Shown here: piece by piece, positions 53,968 through 63,039 of the stretch
Numbering within the stretch: the stretch's first letter is position 1
Layout of the letters: each line of letters opens with the position of its first letter
Translations under genes and position numbers: made by a program
Notes under the pieces: model-generated
Told to the model about the DNA's origin: nothing
Database searches by the model: none
The model's input: the letters and a program-made list of their open reading frames with translations, nothing else
Source of the DNA: Agriotes lineatus
Taxonomy: Eukaryota; Arthropoda; Insecta; Coleoptera; Elateridae
Direction: 5' to 3'
NCBI GenBank assembly: GCA_940337035.1
Contig: CALNHX010003616.1
Span: forward strand, 62,001 to 126,000
DNA length: 64,000 nt

Positions 53968-55102
53968 ATGGCTAGCAACAGCGCTGTTTGTCCGTTTTGC
54001 CAGGGTGCGGTTTTACCGAAAAAAAATTCAAAATTTAATAGGCTCAGTTTGAAAAAAACGGGTAACGTTAAACTTTGCGCCTTCACGGAACCAAGCGGCC
54101 TAGCCCTCAGTTCCGTACAGACGTCGCCGCAAACCACCATAAAGGTTTTAATTGACGTAGTAATTGCGCCTACTTACGAAACTATTTCTCAAAGTAGTCA
54201 AGGTTTCTGCAAAATTTTAAAATCAGCTTTAAAGATAAGTCAGAAAAGAAAAAGTCCAGCAAAATTCAATTTGGCGAAATATGTCAAGTGTATGAATGAG
54301 GAGACTGATGTTCCTGTGGCAAAAATCCAAAATATGTTACCTGAGTCTCCTCCTCATCTATCGCAAACGGAACTGTTTATGGAAACGTTCGATTTTGACG
54401 ACATTCCATTGGAAAAGGTGGCTTCCGGCGACGGTGCGGCGCAAGAGTTTACAGCCCTTGTAGATGGTTTGGAGATCGACTCCGGCTCAAGTCGACCGAC
54501 CAGTCGAATTTCGAAGCAGCCAACAATCCAACCTTCGGAAAATGTGATCGCAGCACCGTCTGTAATTGTGCAGTCTCCGGTTTCGGGCAATGCAGCCGTC
54601 ATGTCGTCAGCCACTGGGAGTAACGTAGTCGACACTGTGGTATCGATTAAGTCTACCCCGGAGGAGAAGGAGGAAGACATTGATGACATGTCGCCATCCC
54701 AGCGTGCCGAACGTGAATACGTGTCTAATCGCAATGCGATAGATGCTAAAGCGGCCGATCTTCGCAGTGGAGAGCATTACCTGAGGTATATTAGATATTA
54801 TTTTTTCTATCCATATATGTTATTTAACATTGAAGGTGTTCAGAACGTGCTTTTCCCAGTTTAGTAGCTTATATTGTTATTAGCTCCCTAGAAATTCAAG
54901 CCGCCAGCCTAGAAGCGGCGATGCATGATGAGTACCTAAAAAGCATAGCGCTTTACCTAAGATCCGCCACGGCCACAGCGCAACTAACATGGACATCTTT
55001 AAAAATGCTGCGTTAGCAAAGCTAGAGCTAATCCAAGATCTGTTAGCTGTGGAGGGTGCGATTCGTGCAAGACGTCAGGAGCTCGATAAAAAGGCTAAGT
55101 AA
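53968..55102 (+). CDS. Unknown spliced protein with N-terminal zinc-ribbon-like motif, element B
   Basis: Exon 1 is 53968-54785, intron 54786-54883 (GTATAT...TTATTAG, 98 bp), and exon 2 joins in phase (AG|C) and reads SSLEIQAASLEAAMHDEYLKS to a stop at 55014-55016. A second frame beginning near 54989 (MDIFKNAALAKLELIQDLL) continues as an evident coiled coil to 55102, so the real C-terminus may lie there after a 1-bp shift. The N-terminus has CPFCQGAVLPKK. The middle is Ser/Pro-rich and acidic (ETFDFDDIPLE, EEKEEDIDDM). AATAAA at 55247-55252 ends the unit. I recognise no family; a nuclear or regulatory role fits the composition. Its place left of PolB matches the accessory arm. Confidence 0.6.
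54786..54883 (+). other. Intron of the spliced unknown gene
   Basis: CTGAG|GTATAT donor, TTGTTATTAG| acceptor. Reading through instead gives an unrelated hydrophobic tail and a stop at 54864. Confidence 0.55.
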
Positions 55103-55246
55103 CGAGTAGATAATCGTTTAACATATCATACACCCCTAACACAAATAACCTCCCCCCTATCCTCTCCAGGGTGTCCAAAGCGAATCCTCCCCGTGGTGAC
55201 ACCTGGGTATTCCGTTCGAGGTTTAATTTGTTAATCAGTGTTTGTA

Positions 55247-55252
55247 AATAAA
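55247..55252 (+). terminator. Poly(A) signal of the spliced unknown gene
   Basis: AATAAA, followed by a GT-rich stretch (GGTGTTCATTTCGTTTGTG). Confidence 0.6.
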
Positions 55253-55300
55253 GGTGTTCATTTCGTTTGTGAATAGTAAGCCTCGAGCTGGGTAGCTAAT

Positions 55301-55330
55301 CGCGCAATTAGTATATTAACCGATTGCGCG
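55301..55330 (+). promoter_or_regulatory. Palindrome around the PolB TATA box, element B
   Basis: CGCGCAAT (55301-55308) and ATTGCGCG (55323-55330) are exact inverted repeats flanking TATATTAA (55312-55319), 17 bp upstream of the PolB ATG. This is a candidate operator or origin-type site. Confidence 0.5.
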
Positions 55331-55346
55331 AGACTAATTCCCCATT

Positions 55347-58300
55347 ATGTTCAGGCGCACTGCTTGCGGAGAGTCCTTCACCAGAGCTGACAATTTGTTT
55401 CGCCATCGAAGAGATAGCTGTCGCCACGAGGTTGGCCACCCATCGACAAGTGGTAAGTGGAAACGTGTTGATTGCTGCTGATTATATCAATTGTGCGTTT
55501 CCTAAAGGTGACGCTATGGAGGCTTCGGTAGCAGCTGGTGAGGGACCATCGGCGAGTAAACGCCCAAGACTTAATGACTCCAGCGGTGGTGAGTGTGTCT
55601 CTATTGTAGTGTTTCATGTTTTCTAACGTTTGGTTTAACAGAACAGCTCCCCAGGACGCAATACTGCGACGTGTGTGATGCAAATGTTCCTCGGACTTGT
55701 TTCGTTGGACACCTGAGGAGCAATCGTCACACGAGGCGGTGTGATGTCGTCCACCTGGGGAAAGGAGTGGTGGCCCTTCCAAGCGCCTTCAAGTCCCGTG
55801 TTGCCAGGTACAGGGTGTCCACGGAAAATTATCATATAAGTGTTGTAGAATATATGACCGAATTGAAAGAAAAAATTATAGGTCTAATAGAAGGACAACT
55901 GACCAAATTAAACAGTATAAAATTCAATTTCGAACTTTTCGGGTATTTTATTTTGGAGACTCAAGATGTACAAGACGTCAAAATTTTTAATACGACCAAC
56001 GAGGTGGTCACTCGCGGTACAGACTTGCACGAATTATATGATAACTTAACGGGGATATTGGATCAGAAGGTGTCCGAATTTGAGGAACGCGATTCAGGTG
56101 TGTATTACAACTGTAATTCTTGTTAATGTTACTAACCGCAAAATGTTTACAGGGTGGATCTTGAAGCAGTTGCTGTACCTAGAATTAAATATAAATAAAT
56201 TCAATCCGTTTCGGGCGTCTTCGTATATCCCGCTCCCGAAGCAGATTCAGTCCAAGAAAGCAATCGTGAACGTCCAAAACGTCGATGACGAGTGTTGTTT
56301 CGGATGGGCGGTAACCTCGGCCATCTGCGAACCAGATGGAGCGTCTAATCGAACGAGTTCGTATCCAGATTGCAGCGAGTTTTTAAATTTTAAGGACATT
56401 GAATTCCCTGTTAGATTGCGCGATATTTCTAAATTTGAAAAAAATAACCCTCAACTTTCTATAAATGTATACGCGTTGGAAAAGACTTTTCAAAACGATA
56501 TTATTATATATGAAGTTGTGGGATCTCTGTACTATTCGCCACGTATAAAAAACGGACATATAAATTTGCTGCTTCTAACAGACGGCGAAGGTAATAACCA
56601 CTACTGTTGGATCACCGATTTGTCTAGGTTTGTTTCGCGGCAAATAACGGCTAGGGCCAATGCGAAACATTTTTGTAATGGTTGTCTAAATTACTTTCGC
56701 ACCGATGCCCACCTGGAGAACCATAAGCTTTTTTACTGTAATCATGTGTGCACAAAGTTGCCTACGACAGAGTGGATCACGGATAAGTGTGGGGAGGTGA
56801 GGCCCCAGAACATTCTTAAATTTGATAATTATCATAAGCAATTGAAAGTGCCCTATATATGCTATGCAGATTTCGAGACCGTTTTATCACCTGTCGATGG
56901 TGGAAATCAGGAGCCGGATCGCGAAAGACCATATACGATCAAAACGTGCGAGCACAAACCGTATTCTTTCGCGTATTATTTGAAATGTTCTTTTGATGAT
57001 ACTCTATCCAAATTCGAAATTTATAGGGGTGAGGATGCTGTGGACGTGTTTGTTGAGCGTCTAGACAGAGACGTTCGCGCGCTATATTCCAACAGTTTGA
57101 AGCATGTTGTACCCCTCAAGCCTCTGGCTCCGCAAGAAATTCAAAATTTTAAGGATGCTGCTTCATGTCATATTTGCAATCATCCTTTTGGAGAAAAGAA
57201 CGTAAAGGTTCGCGATCACGACCATTTGACCGGAGAATATCGGGGAGCTGCCCATTCTAATTGCAATCTAAATTATAAACTTCCAAATTTTATTCCCGTA
57301 TTTTTCACAATTTAAATTACGATTCCCACCTTTTTGTAAAACAGTTAGCTCAAAATAACGAAGAGCTTGATGTCATTCCAGAAAATAAGGAAAAATATAT
57401 TTCATTTGGCAAACGTCTTTGGGTAGATGAAGTCGTTGTTGACGGAAAACGGAAAAACGTTTATATGCAAATTCGATTTTTAGATAGTTACCGATTTCTA
57501 AGTTCTTCTTTAGCATCGCTGGCCGCCACATTATCAGATGATCAGTGTGTTGAAATTCATAAGCAATTCGGACATGACATCAAATTCGAACTGATGAGAC
57601 AGAAATGTGTGTTTCCCTATTCGTATCTGGATTCATTTACAAAATTAGACGAGCCGGCGTTGCCCACAATCGCCCAGTTTTATGATCATTTAACCGAGAC
57701 GCATATTACTGAGGTCGATTACGAGCGCGCCGTTAAGGTCTGGAAAACTTTCGAATGTGAAACGTTGGGCGACTATTCCGATGTTTACCTCAAATGTGAC
57801 GTGTTTATATTGGCAGACGTTTTCGAAAACTTTCGCAATTTTTATTTAAATCAATATAATTTAGATCCGGCGCAGTACTTCAACGCCCCCGGTTTAAGTT
57901 AGGACGCCATGTTAAAATATACGGGGGTTGAGTTGGAACTGTTGACGGATATGGATATGTTTCACTTTTTAGAAAGGGTATTCGTGGGGGAGTTAATACT
58001 TGTGTCGGGCGAAAGGCTATTGCCAACAATAAATTTGCGGGTAACTATGACGCTTCAAAACCCACTTCTTTTCTTGTTTTTTTTAGACGCAACCAACTTA
58101 TACGGGCATAGTATAAGACAGTTTCTACCGCAAGGTGGTTTTGTTTGGTTGACTGACGAGGAAATTAATAGTTTTGACGTATTTCAAATTTTGGACGACG
58201 CAGATACTGGGTACGTGTTGGAAGTTGACTTGCGGTACCCTGAAAATTTACATGACGATCACAATGACTTCCCCTTTTGCCCCGAGCTATTGGTGCCTCC

Positions 58301-59360
58301 ACAGGGAAAATTTAAAAATGCAAAATTAATTCCAAATTTGTACGACAAACACAATTATATTATTCACTACAGAAATTTGAGGCAATGTTTAGAGGCCGGC
58401 TTGATTTTGGTTAAAACGCATAAAATACTTAAGTTTAGACAATCTCCATGGCTCAGATCCTACATCGATTTAAACACAAATTTACGTAACCAGTCTGACA
58501 ATGAATTTAACCGAAATTCATTCAAACTAGCTAACAATAGCGTCTTTGGTAAAACCATGGAAAACGTGGACAAAAGGGTTCTTGTAAAGTTAATTAGTCA
58601 TTGGGAGAAAATTGGTAATAGAATGGGGGCAGAAGCTTTGATATCGAAATCTAACTTTAAAGATAGAATTCGGTTTGGGGAAAATTTAATAGCAGTGGAA
58701 ATGAACAGAACGTCGGTTTTATATAACAAACCCATATATGTTGGTTTCTCAGTTTTAGATCTTTCGAAAACGGTAATGTACGATTTTTATTACAAATTTT
58801 TGAAGCATAAATACGGCCTTAATGTGTCTCTACTCTATACAGACACGGACTCATTCATCCTGGAAATTTTTACTGAAAATTTTTACGCGGACATGCAAGA
58901 GCACCTTGATCTCTTTGATACATCAAATTACAAGAATGGTTTGCACGGAATTTCGAGAACCAAGTCTGTTGTTGGCAAATTTAAGTATGAGTACGCTGGT
59001 GTGGCTGTGTGTAGCTATTACGGGGTCGGTGCAAAAACATACTGTGTAAACGCTGTTGGTAAGGAAGCCAAAAAGGCGAAGGGAGTTAGAAAGAGTGCTG
59101 TTCGGAATCACCTCACCACCGAAATTTATAAATCTGTAGCCGAAAACAAGAGGGAAGTTGTATTTTGTCAAATGTATGTGTTTCGTTCCCGTTTACACAC
59201 TATGTACACCGAATTAATGAATAAGGTTGCGCTTTCTTCGCGAGATGATAAACGCTTCCTTATTTCTAATACTACCAAAACCTTAGCGTGGGGTCACCGT
59301 GACATAGATGATTACAGTCGTCTAGACAACTTGCTGCGCATTGCCGAAATGATGACATAG
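55347..59360 (+). pseudogene. polB: Protein-primed DNA polymerase B with three introns, element B (two main lesions)
   Basis: Exons: 55347-55452, 55508-55588, 55642-56097, 56153-59360; all three introns (55, 53, 55 bp) are GT-AG and all junctions keep phase 1. The N-terminus holds two zinc fingers (CGESFTRADNLFRHRRDSC; CDVCDANV...GHLRSNRHTRRC) and the helical domain ending SGWILKQ. Then come NVQNVDDECCFGWAV, exonuclease YADFETVL, the HNH-like CHICNHPF...RDHDHLTGEYRGAAH, palm DATNLYGHS, finger NNSVFGKTMEN and motif C YTDTDSF. Lesions: a frameshift in the T-run at 57301-57305, TAG at 57900-57902, and a locally wrong frame from about 57979 to 58084 that restores itself. A recent loss of function is likely. 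The N-terminal half would carry the terminal-protein function in this class. Confidence 0.88.
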
Positions 59361-59703
59361 CAATATGTTCGCGGAACAGTATTCGTTATTACTTAACAGC
59401 AGAGGTCCTACACGGCAGAAGCTTTCTTGTACTTTGTAGGTTTAGTTATTGTATATAGCAATTATAGTATAGGTTAAGAACACTAGCTTGTATGATATAG
59501 GTAGTAAGTTAAATTTTACGAAAAATCTGATTGTTTGGGTCCGCATTACCAAGTATATTTGTTATTTAACACTGTAGTCACTCATGTTCAGCATTTACAA
59601 TAATAAATTACTGTAAAACATAAAAAGTTTTTATTTAAAGAAAATAAATGGTAGTAAAACAAAAAAGTGTTTTATTGAAAGAGTTCTATAGAATCATAAT
59701 AAG
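59361..59703. other. Convergent 3' region between PolB and integrase
   Basis: 343 bp, AT-rich, with AATAAA-like words on both strands (AATAATAAATTAC near 59602; TTTATT and TTTTATTG near 59626-59680 for the minus strand). Nothing else seen. Confidence 0.5.
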
Positions 59704-60633
59704 TTATACAACATTGTTTTTGGATATCCAGGAATTGTGACGATTATCAAATCCCAACCACTTTACGTAAAGCTGATTACCCTTCTTCTTCAACACCTTT
59801 TCTACCAGGTATACGTCCGAGTGTTTGGTTTTCTGTAATTCGTGCCCGTAAAATCCACCTTTGATTTCCTGCCCTTCCTGATCGGTGAGTCTGTAGGTGG
59901 TAGGATTTGTAAGTCGCACTGTGGCTATTTTGAATATTTCGTTGCTCCAGCTGGGTGTGTAGCCCTTGCTAAATATCGAACGATATTTACTAATGCGTAC
60001 AAAGTCTCCTTTATGAAACTTTTGAGGTGCCGGATCTACAGTTTTTGTGTGGCTGTACACGGTGTGTAACAGGCGTTTGGCATTTTTAAGATTAACTTCA
60101 GCCGGCTTCATACCTGTTGTGCTATGCCTAGTTGTGTTATATTTGCTTAAAAGTTGGGGTAGAATGTCCAACCATTTGTAGGATCCTTGCAAACTAAACT
60201 GCTTCCACATCATGTTCTTAAGGGTGCGGTTACATCTTTCTATAATGCTGCTTTTCATAGTTGAATACGTGCTGTAATGATTTATCTTGTAACGTCGCAT
60301 CAATGCTTGAAAATCGCCGTTATAAAATTCTTTTCCCAAATCGGTTTGCACGTTTTTAGGAGATACCTTTATATTAGCAAGAACTTGTCGCATAGCTGCC
60401 GCTACATCTTTTCCCGTTTTCCGTTTTACCGGAAGAGCCCACAAGTATTTAGAAAACGCGTTAATAACGGCTAAAATGTATCGATAACCTTTATTGCTTC
60501 GTGCATATGGCTGCATCTCCACCAAATCCGCTTGTAGTAAATCATGCAATCCTTTGAGAATCACCCGTCGTCTCTTGAAATTTCTTCGTGCTGGTTTGTG
60601 AAGTTCTGCAACTAGATCCTCCTTAGGACTCAT
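59704..60633 (-). CDS. int: Polinton integrase, intact, element B
   Basis: 309 residues from ATG (MSPKEDLVAELHKPARRNFK). A DDE-type retroviral integrase core: first Asp in LLQADLVEM, second in VQTDLGKEFYN, Glu in SSIIERCNRTLK; then the linker HKGDFVRISKYR and a chromodomain-like end (YLVEKVLKKKGNQLYVKWLG...NSWISKNN) that may guide insertion to chromatin. No stop or shift, and all three catalytic residues are present. The residue after the second Asp is Leu where element A has Gln. Convergent with PolB; its start overlaps the fibre gene by 11 bp, so the two are probably co-transcribed. Confidence 0.93.
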   Translation of the reverse strand: MSPKEDLVAELHKPARRNFKRRRVILKGLHDLLQADLVEMQPYARSNKGYRYILAVINAFSKYLWALPVKRKTGKDVAAAMRQVLANIKVSPKNVQTDLGKEFYNGDFQALMRRYKINHYSTYSTMKSSIIERCNRTLKNMMWKQFSLQGSYKWLDILPQLLSKYNTTRHSTTGMKPAEVNLKNAKRLLHTVYSHTKTVDPAPQKFHKGDFVRISKYRSIFSKGYTPSWSNEIFKIATVRLTNPTTYRLTDQEGQEIKGGFYGHELQKTKHSDVYLVEKVLKKKGNQLYVKWLGFDNRHNSWISKNNVV

Positions 60634-61018
60634 TGTCGAATGTTGCTGTATCGACTGCTACGGGACATTTAAGCAGCAGTTGCACGTATAACTTAGTGTT
60701 AATGGATTCGAATTGCAGTTTATCTCCTCGCCGCAATGTCTTACCGACAAGCGTGTCGTGTTTGATCCCGTTGATGTGTGATACTACCAAAGGTCCGCTG
60801 ACTTGAACACTTATGATCTCACCGATCGTTAACGGAAAAATGTACTCCTTATTACCGAAAATTTTGGAATATCCGCTTTCATCATAACCACGCCCCACTA
60901 GCAGCAGTGGTACTTCTATATGGAGTTGGTTTACATTTTGAACTTTCATAAAGATATGTTTGCGATGAGAACCGTAGCGCGCGCTATGGTAGTGGCGTCC
61001 AAATTTGTCTATGGGCAT
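60623..61018 (-). CDS. Fibre-like protein, short form, element B
   Basis: 131 residues from MPIDKFGRHYHSARYGSH. The frame is open 36 bp and more upstream, but the MPIDKFGRH start matches element A (MSIDKFGRH) and I prefer it. After the tag comes a compact beta-rich domain (FMKVQNVNQLHIEVPLLLVG ... GDKLQFESINTKLYVQLLL) with no resemblance to the phage-type repeats of the element A protein. It lies between the conserved protein and integrase in both elements. Inference: the tag docks on the capsid vertex, as the adenovirus fibre tail does on penton, and the rest binds the host. Confidence 0.6.
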   Translation of the reverse strand: MPIDKFGRHYHSARYGSHRKHIFMKVQNVNQLHIEVPLLLVGRGYDESGYSKIFGNKEYIFPLTIGEIISVQVSGPLVVSHINGIKHDTLVGKTLRRGDKLQFESINTKLYVQLLLKCPVAVDTATFDNES

Positions 61019-61079
61019 TACTCTATCGTCTAACACCTTCTGATCGTAATTCAATAGGTACTCTGCTTTTGTACTCGCC

Positions 61080-62177
61080 TTAGTGAATTATTTTTGCATC
61101 TCGTAGAGCTTGGGTGATGCTTACGATTTCGTTGGAATGGCCGGTGTGCCCCGCTACCTGAGAGGCTAGTAATATGCGCAGACGATCCACTAATTAATTT
61201 GGATCTTTCCAAGGAACAAATTCCACTTTTTTATTGGTTACTGTTAATAACCCCCTTCCGGTACGCTGCACTCTGGATGCGGCTCTGGCAGGCTGTCTAA
61301 CGCCGGAGGATGTACTCAGTGGGCGTACTACTTTTATATATTTCGAGCCGGCGTTGCCGCTTATCCTTTGGGTTGGATCGTAGTTCTTACGATTTGCGGC
61401 GGACCGGTTCACTATGTCTTGGTAATTGTCAAGATCTTTGGTTGTATAAGTCATCGGTTTCTTTAAGAACATTAATTCGTAAAAGCCTGGAGTGCCTTTG
61501 TATACTATTCTATTGTCATGATCTGTAATAACCATGTTCTGACCCTCAAAAGTAAGCTGTTTATTCCCAATTGCAAATTTATCAGTGTCTATGTCCCATC
61601 GAACTCCATAGTGGAGATCGTACTTGCTCTCTGTATTTCGTATCATTCCCTCGATATATTTTCTAGTTAACCCTGAGAACTGTTCTAGGTATTCCCCTAG
61701 AACTTCCGGTTCCATCATTTGTCGCACGGTTTCCCTAGCCTCTGTTACCGAACTTTCAATTGCCGCTTCTTCTTGAGCCTCCACCTGTTGCTCCTCATCC
61801 GGTAAACTCTCATACAATACTTCTCTGTCAAGAAATCTAGGTGTGGATGTTACCAACGTCGAAGTTGACGGTCCGGGAATGGCAATGTCGGGGGTTGACG
61901 CTCGTACGGGGGTTTTACCATTTCTCGGACGGGGTAGGATAGATGGTGTGGACACTCGCCGTTTGATGGTTCTCAGCATGGGTCCTACTTCTTGCTGTAT
62001 TGTTTGACCACCTTCTTGCTTGATGGATGTTAGCAATTCCGTGAGTGGTTGGGAAATTGGTTTAAATTGCTCCGCAAGAGCCGTCCGCGATTCGGCGATA
62101 TCTGCTTTTAAAGTTTCATATTTTTGCCTGACAGCCTTTCTAGCTTTAATAAGATCGCTTACTAACCGTTTGTCCAT
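61080..62177 (-). pseudogene. Conserved Polinton protein (DUF8207-like), element B, one nonsense codon
   Basis: The frame of 366 codons is interrupted only by TAA at 61194-61196, right after VPWKDPN; the lost 37-residue tail (LVDRLRILLASQVAGHTG.. NEIVSI) is the conserved C-terminus seen in the other two copies. N-terminus: basic helix (LVSDLIKARKAVRQKYE). Core: YLEQFSGLTRKYIEGMIRN, YGVRWDIDTDKFAIGN, YKGTPGFYELMFL, QRTGRGLLTV. The truncated product would still hold most of the core. It lies 56 bp from the ATPase gene on the same strand. Confidence 0.85.
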
Positions 62178-62233
62178 GTTGCTATTACTCTCGTTGTTCG
62201 CAGACTAATAATTTGTACAGCAGTGGTCCATGC

Positions 62234-62932
62234 CTATATAGTGAAATAACTGTCGAACCCTTTTCTATAACGACCGGCGTTGATTTCGCTTTCTTTGTCG
62301 ATAACTAAAAATCCATGATCTTTGATCCAACAGTGCGAACATAAGTTTTTAAACTCTTCGAATGACATGTCTGTGTTTACATGATCATCGTAAATGTGTT
62401 TAAGATTGGTGTGGTCTTGCCGGAATACGATTATGATATTCGCATTATCTCGTACCAGTTGTTTCGGGATTGATGAGTAAGTCTGACAGAGGTAAAAACA
62501 ATCTATATTTCGATGACGTCCGAAGCTAAAATAATCTCTAATTATGCTTTGAGTATCGCACGCCACGTCATCAAACACAATAACAGAATTTTCTTTCGCC
62601 TCGTGTGGTTTGATAACCTCACACCCCTCGCTGAATTCGTAGAATCCGATTTCTTTTAGTGACTTCAGGAGTATCTTCAGAAATTTGTATTTAGGTTGGT
62701 CAAGGGTTTTCGAATACAAATACAAGTTTTAAAACCGCACCCCATTGCGGTGCACCAAAAGACTGATCATCGCATTGGTTTTCCCAGAGCCGGAAGGACC
62801 AATGATCAAACCCCTTTTACATCCCATACCCAGTAAAGTGCCGTGTCGTCTGAACCTCTGTGACATGGAATTTGCTGTATGACTTACTACCGGCAGCGAA
62901 CATTTTTGTTTCACAAGTTTGTCGTTCTCCAT
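62234..62932 (-). pseudogene. Packaging ATPase, element B, one nonsense codon
   Basis: 233 codons from ATG (MENDKLVKQKCSLPVV). Walker A GPSGSGKT, Walker B VIVFDD, and DYFSFGRHRNIDCFYLCQTYS and GRYRKGFDSYF signatures. A single TAA at 62729-62731 follows GVRF, where element A has Glu. No other defect. It is divergent from the PLA2/core gene with 107 bp between the ATGs, so they may share a promoter region. Confidence 0.88.
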
Positions 62933-62978
62933 CGTTTTCGGACGGGGACGAACTAGTTTCTAACCGCGCTGTGCTAAG

Positions 62979-63014
62979 TATATATCTACCCCTTTGAGCT
63001 TCACACCGTCAGTC
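62979..63014 (+). promoter_or_regulatory. Core promoter of the PLA2/core gene, element B
   Basis: TATATATC (62979-62986) and a TCAGTC initiator (63009-63014) are 30 bp apart, and the ATG is at 63040. The initiator matches the insect TCAGT consensus. Confidence 0.65.
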
Positions 63015-63039
63015 GCTCTTCGACGGGCGTTTCTTTAAG

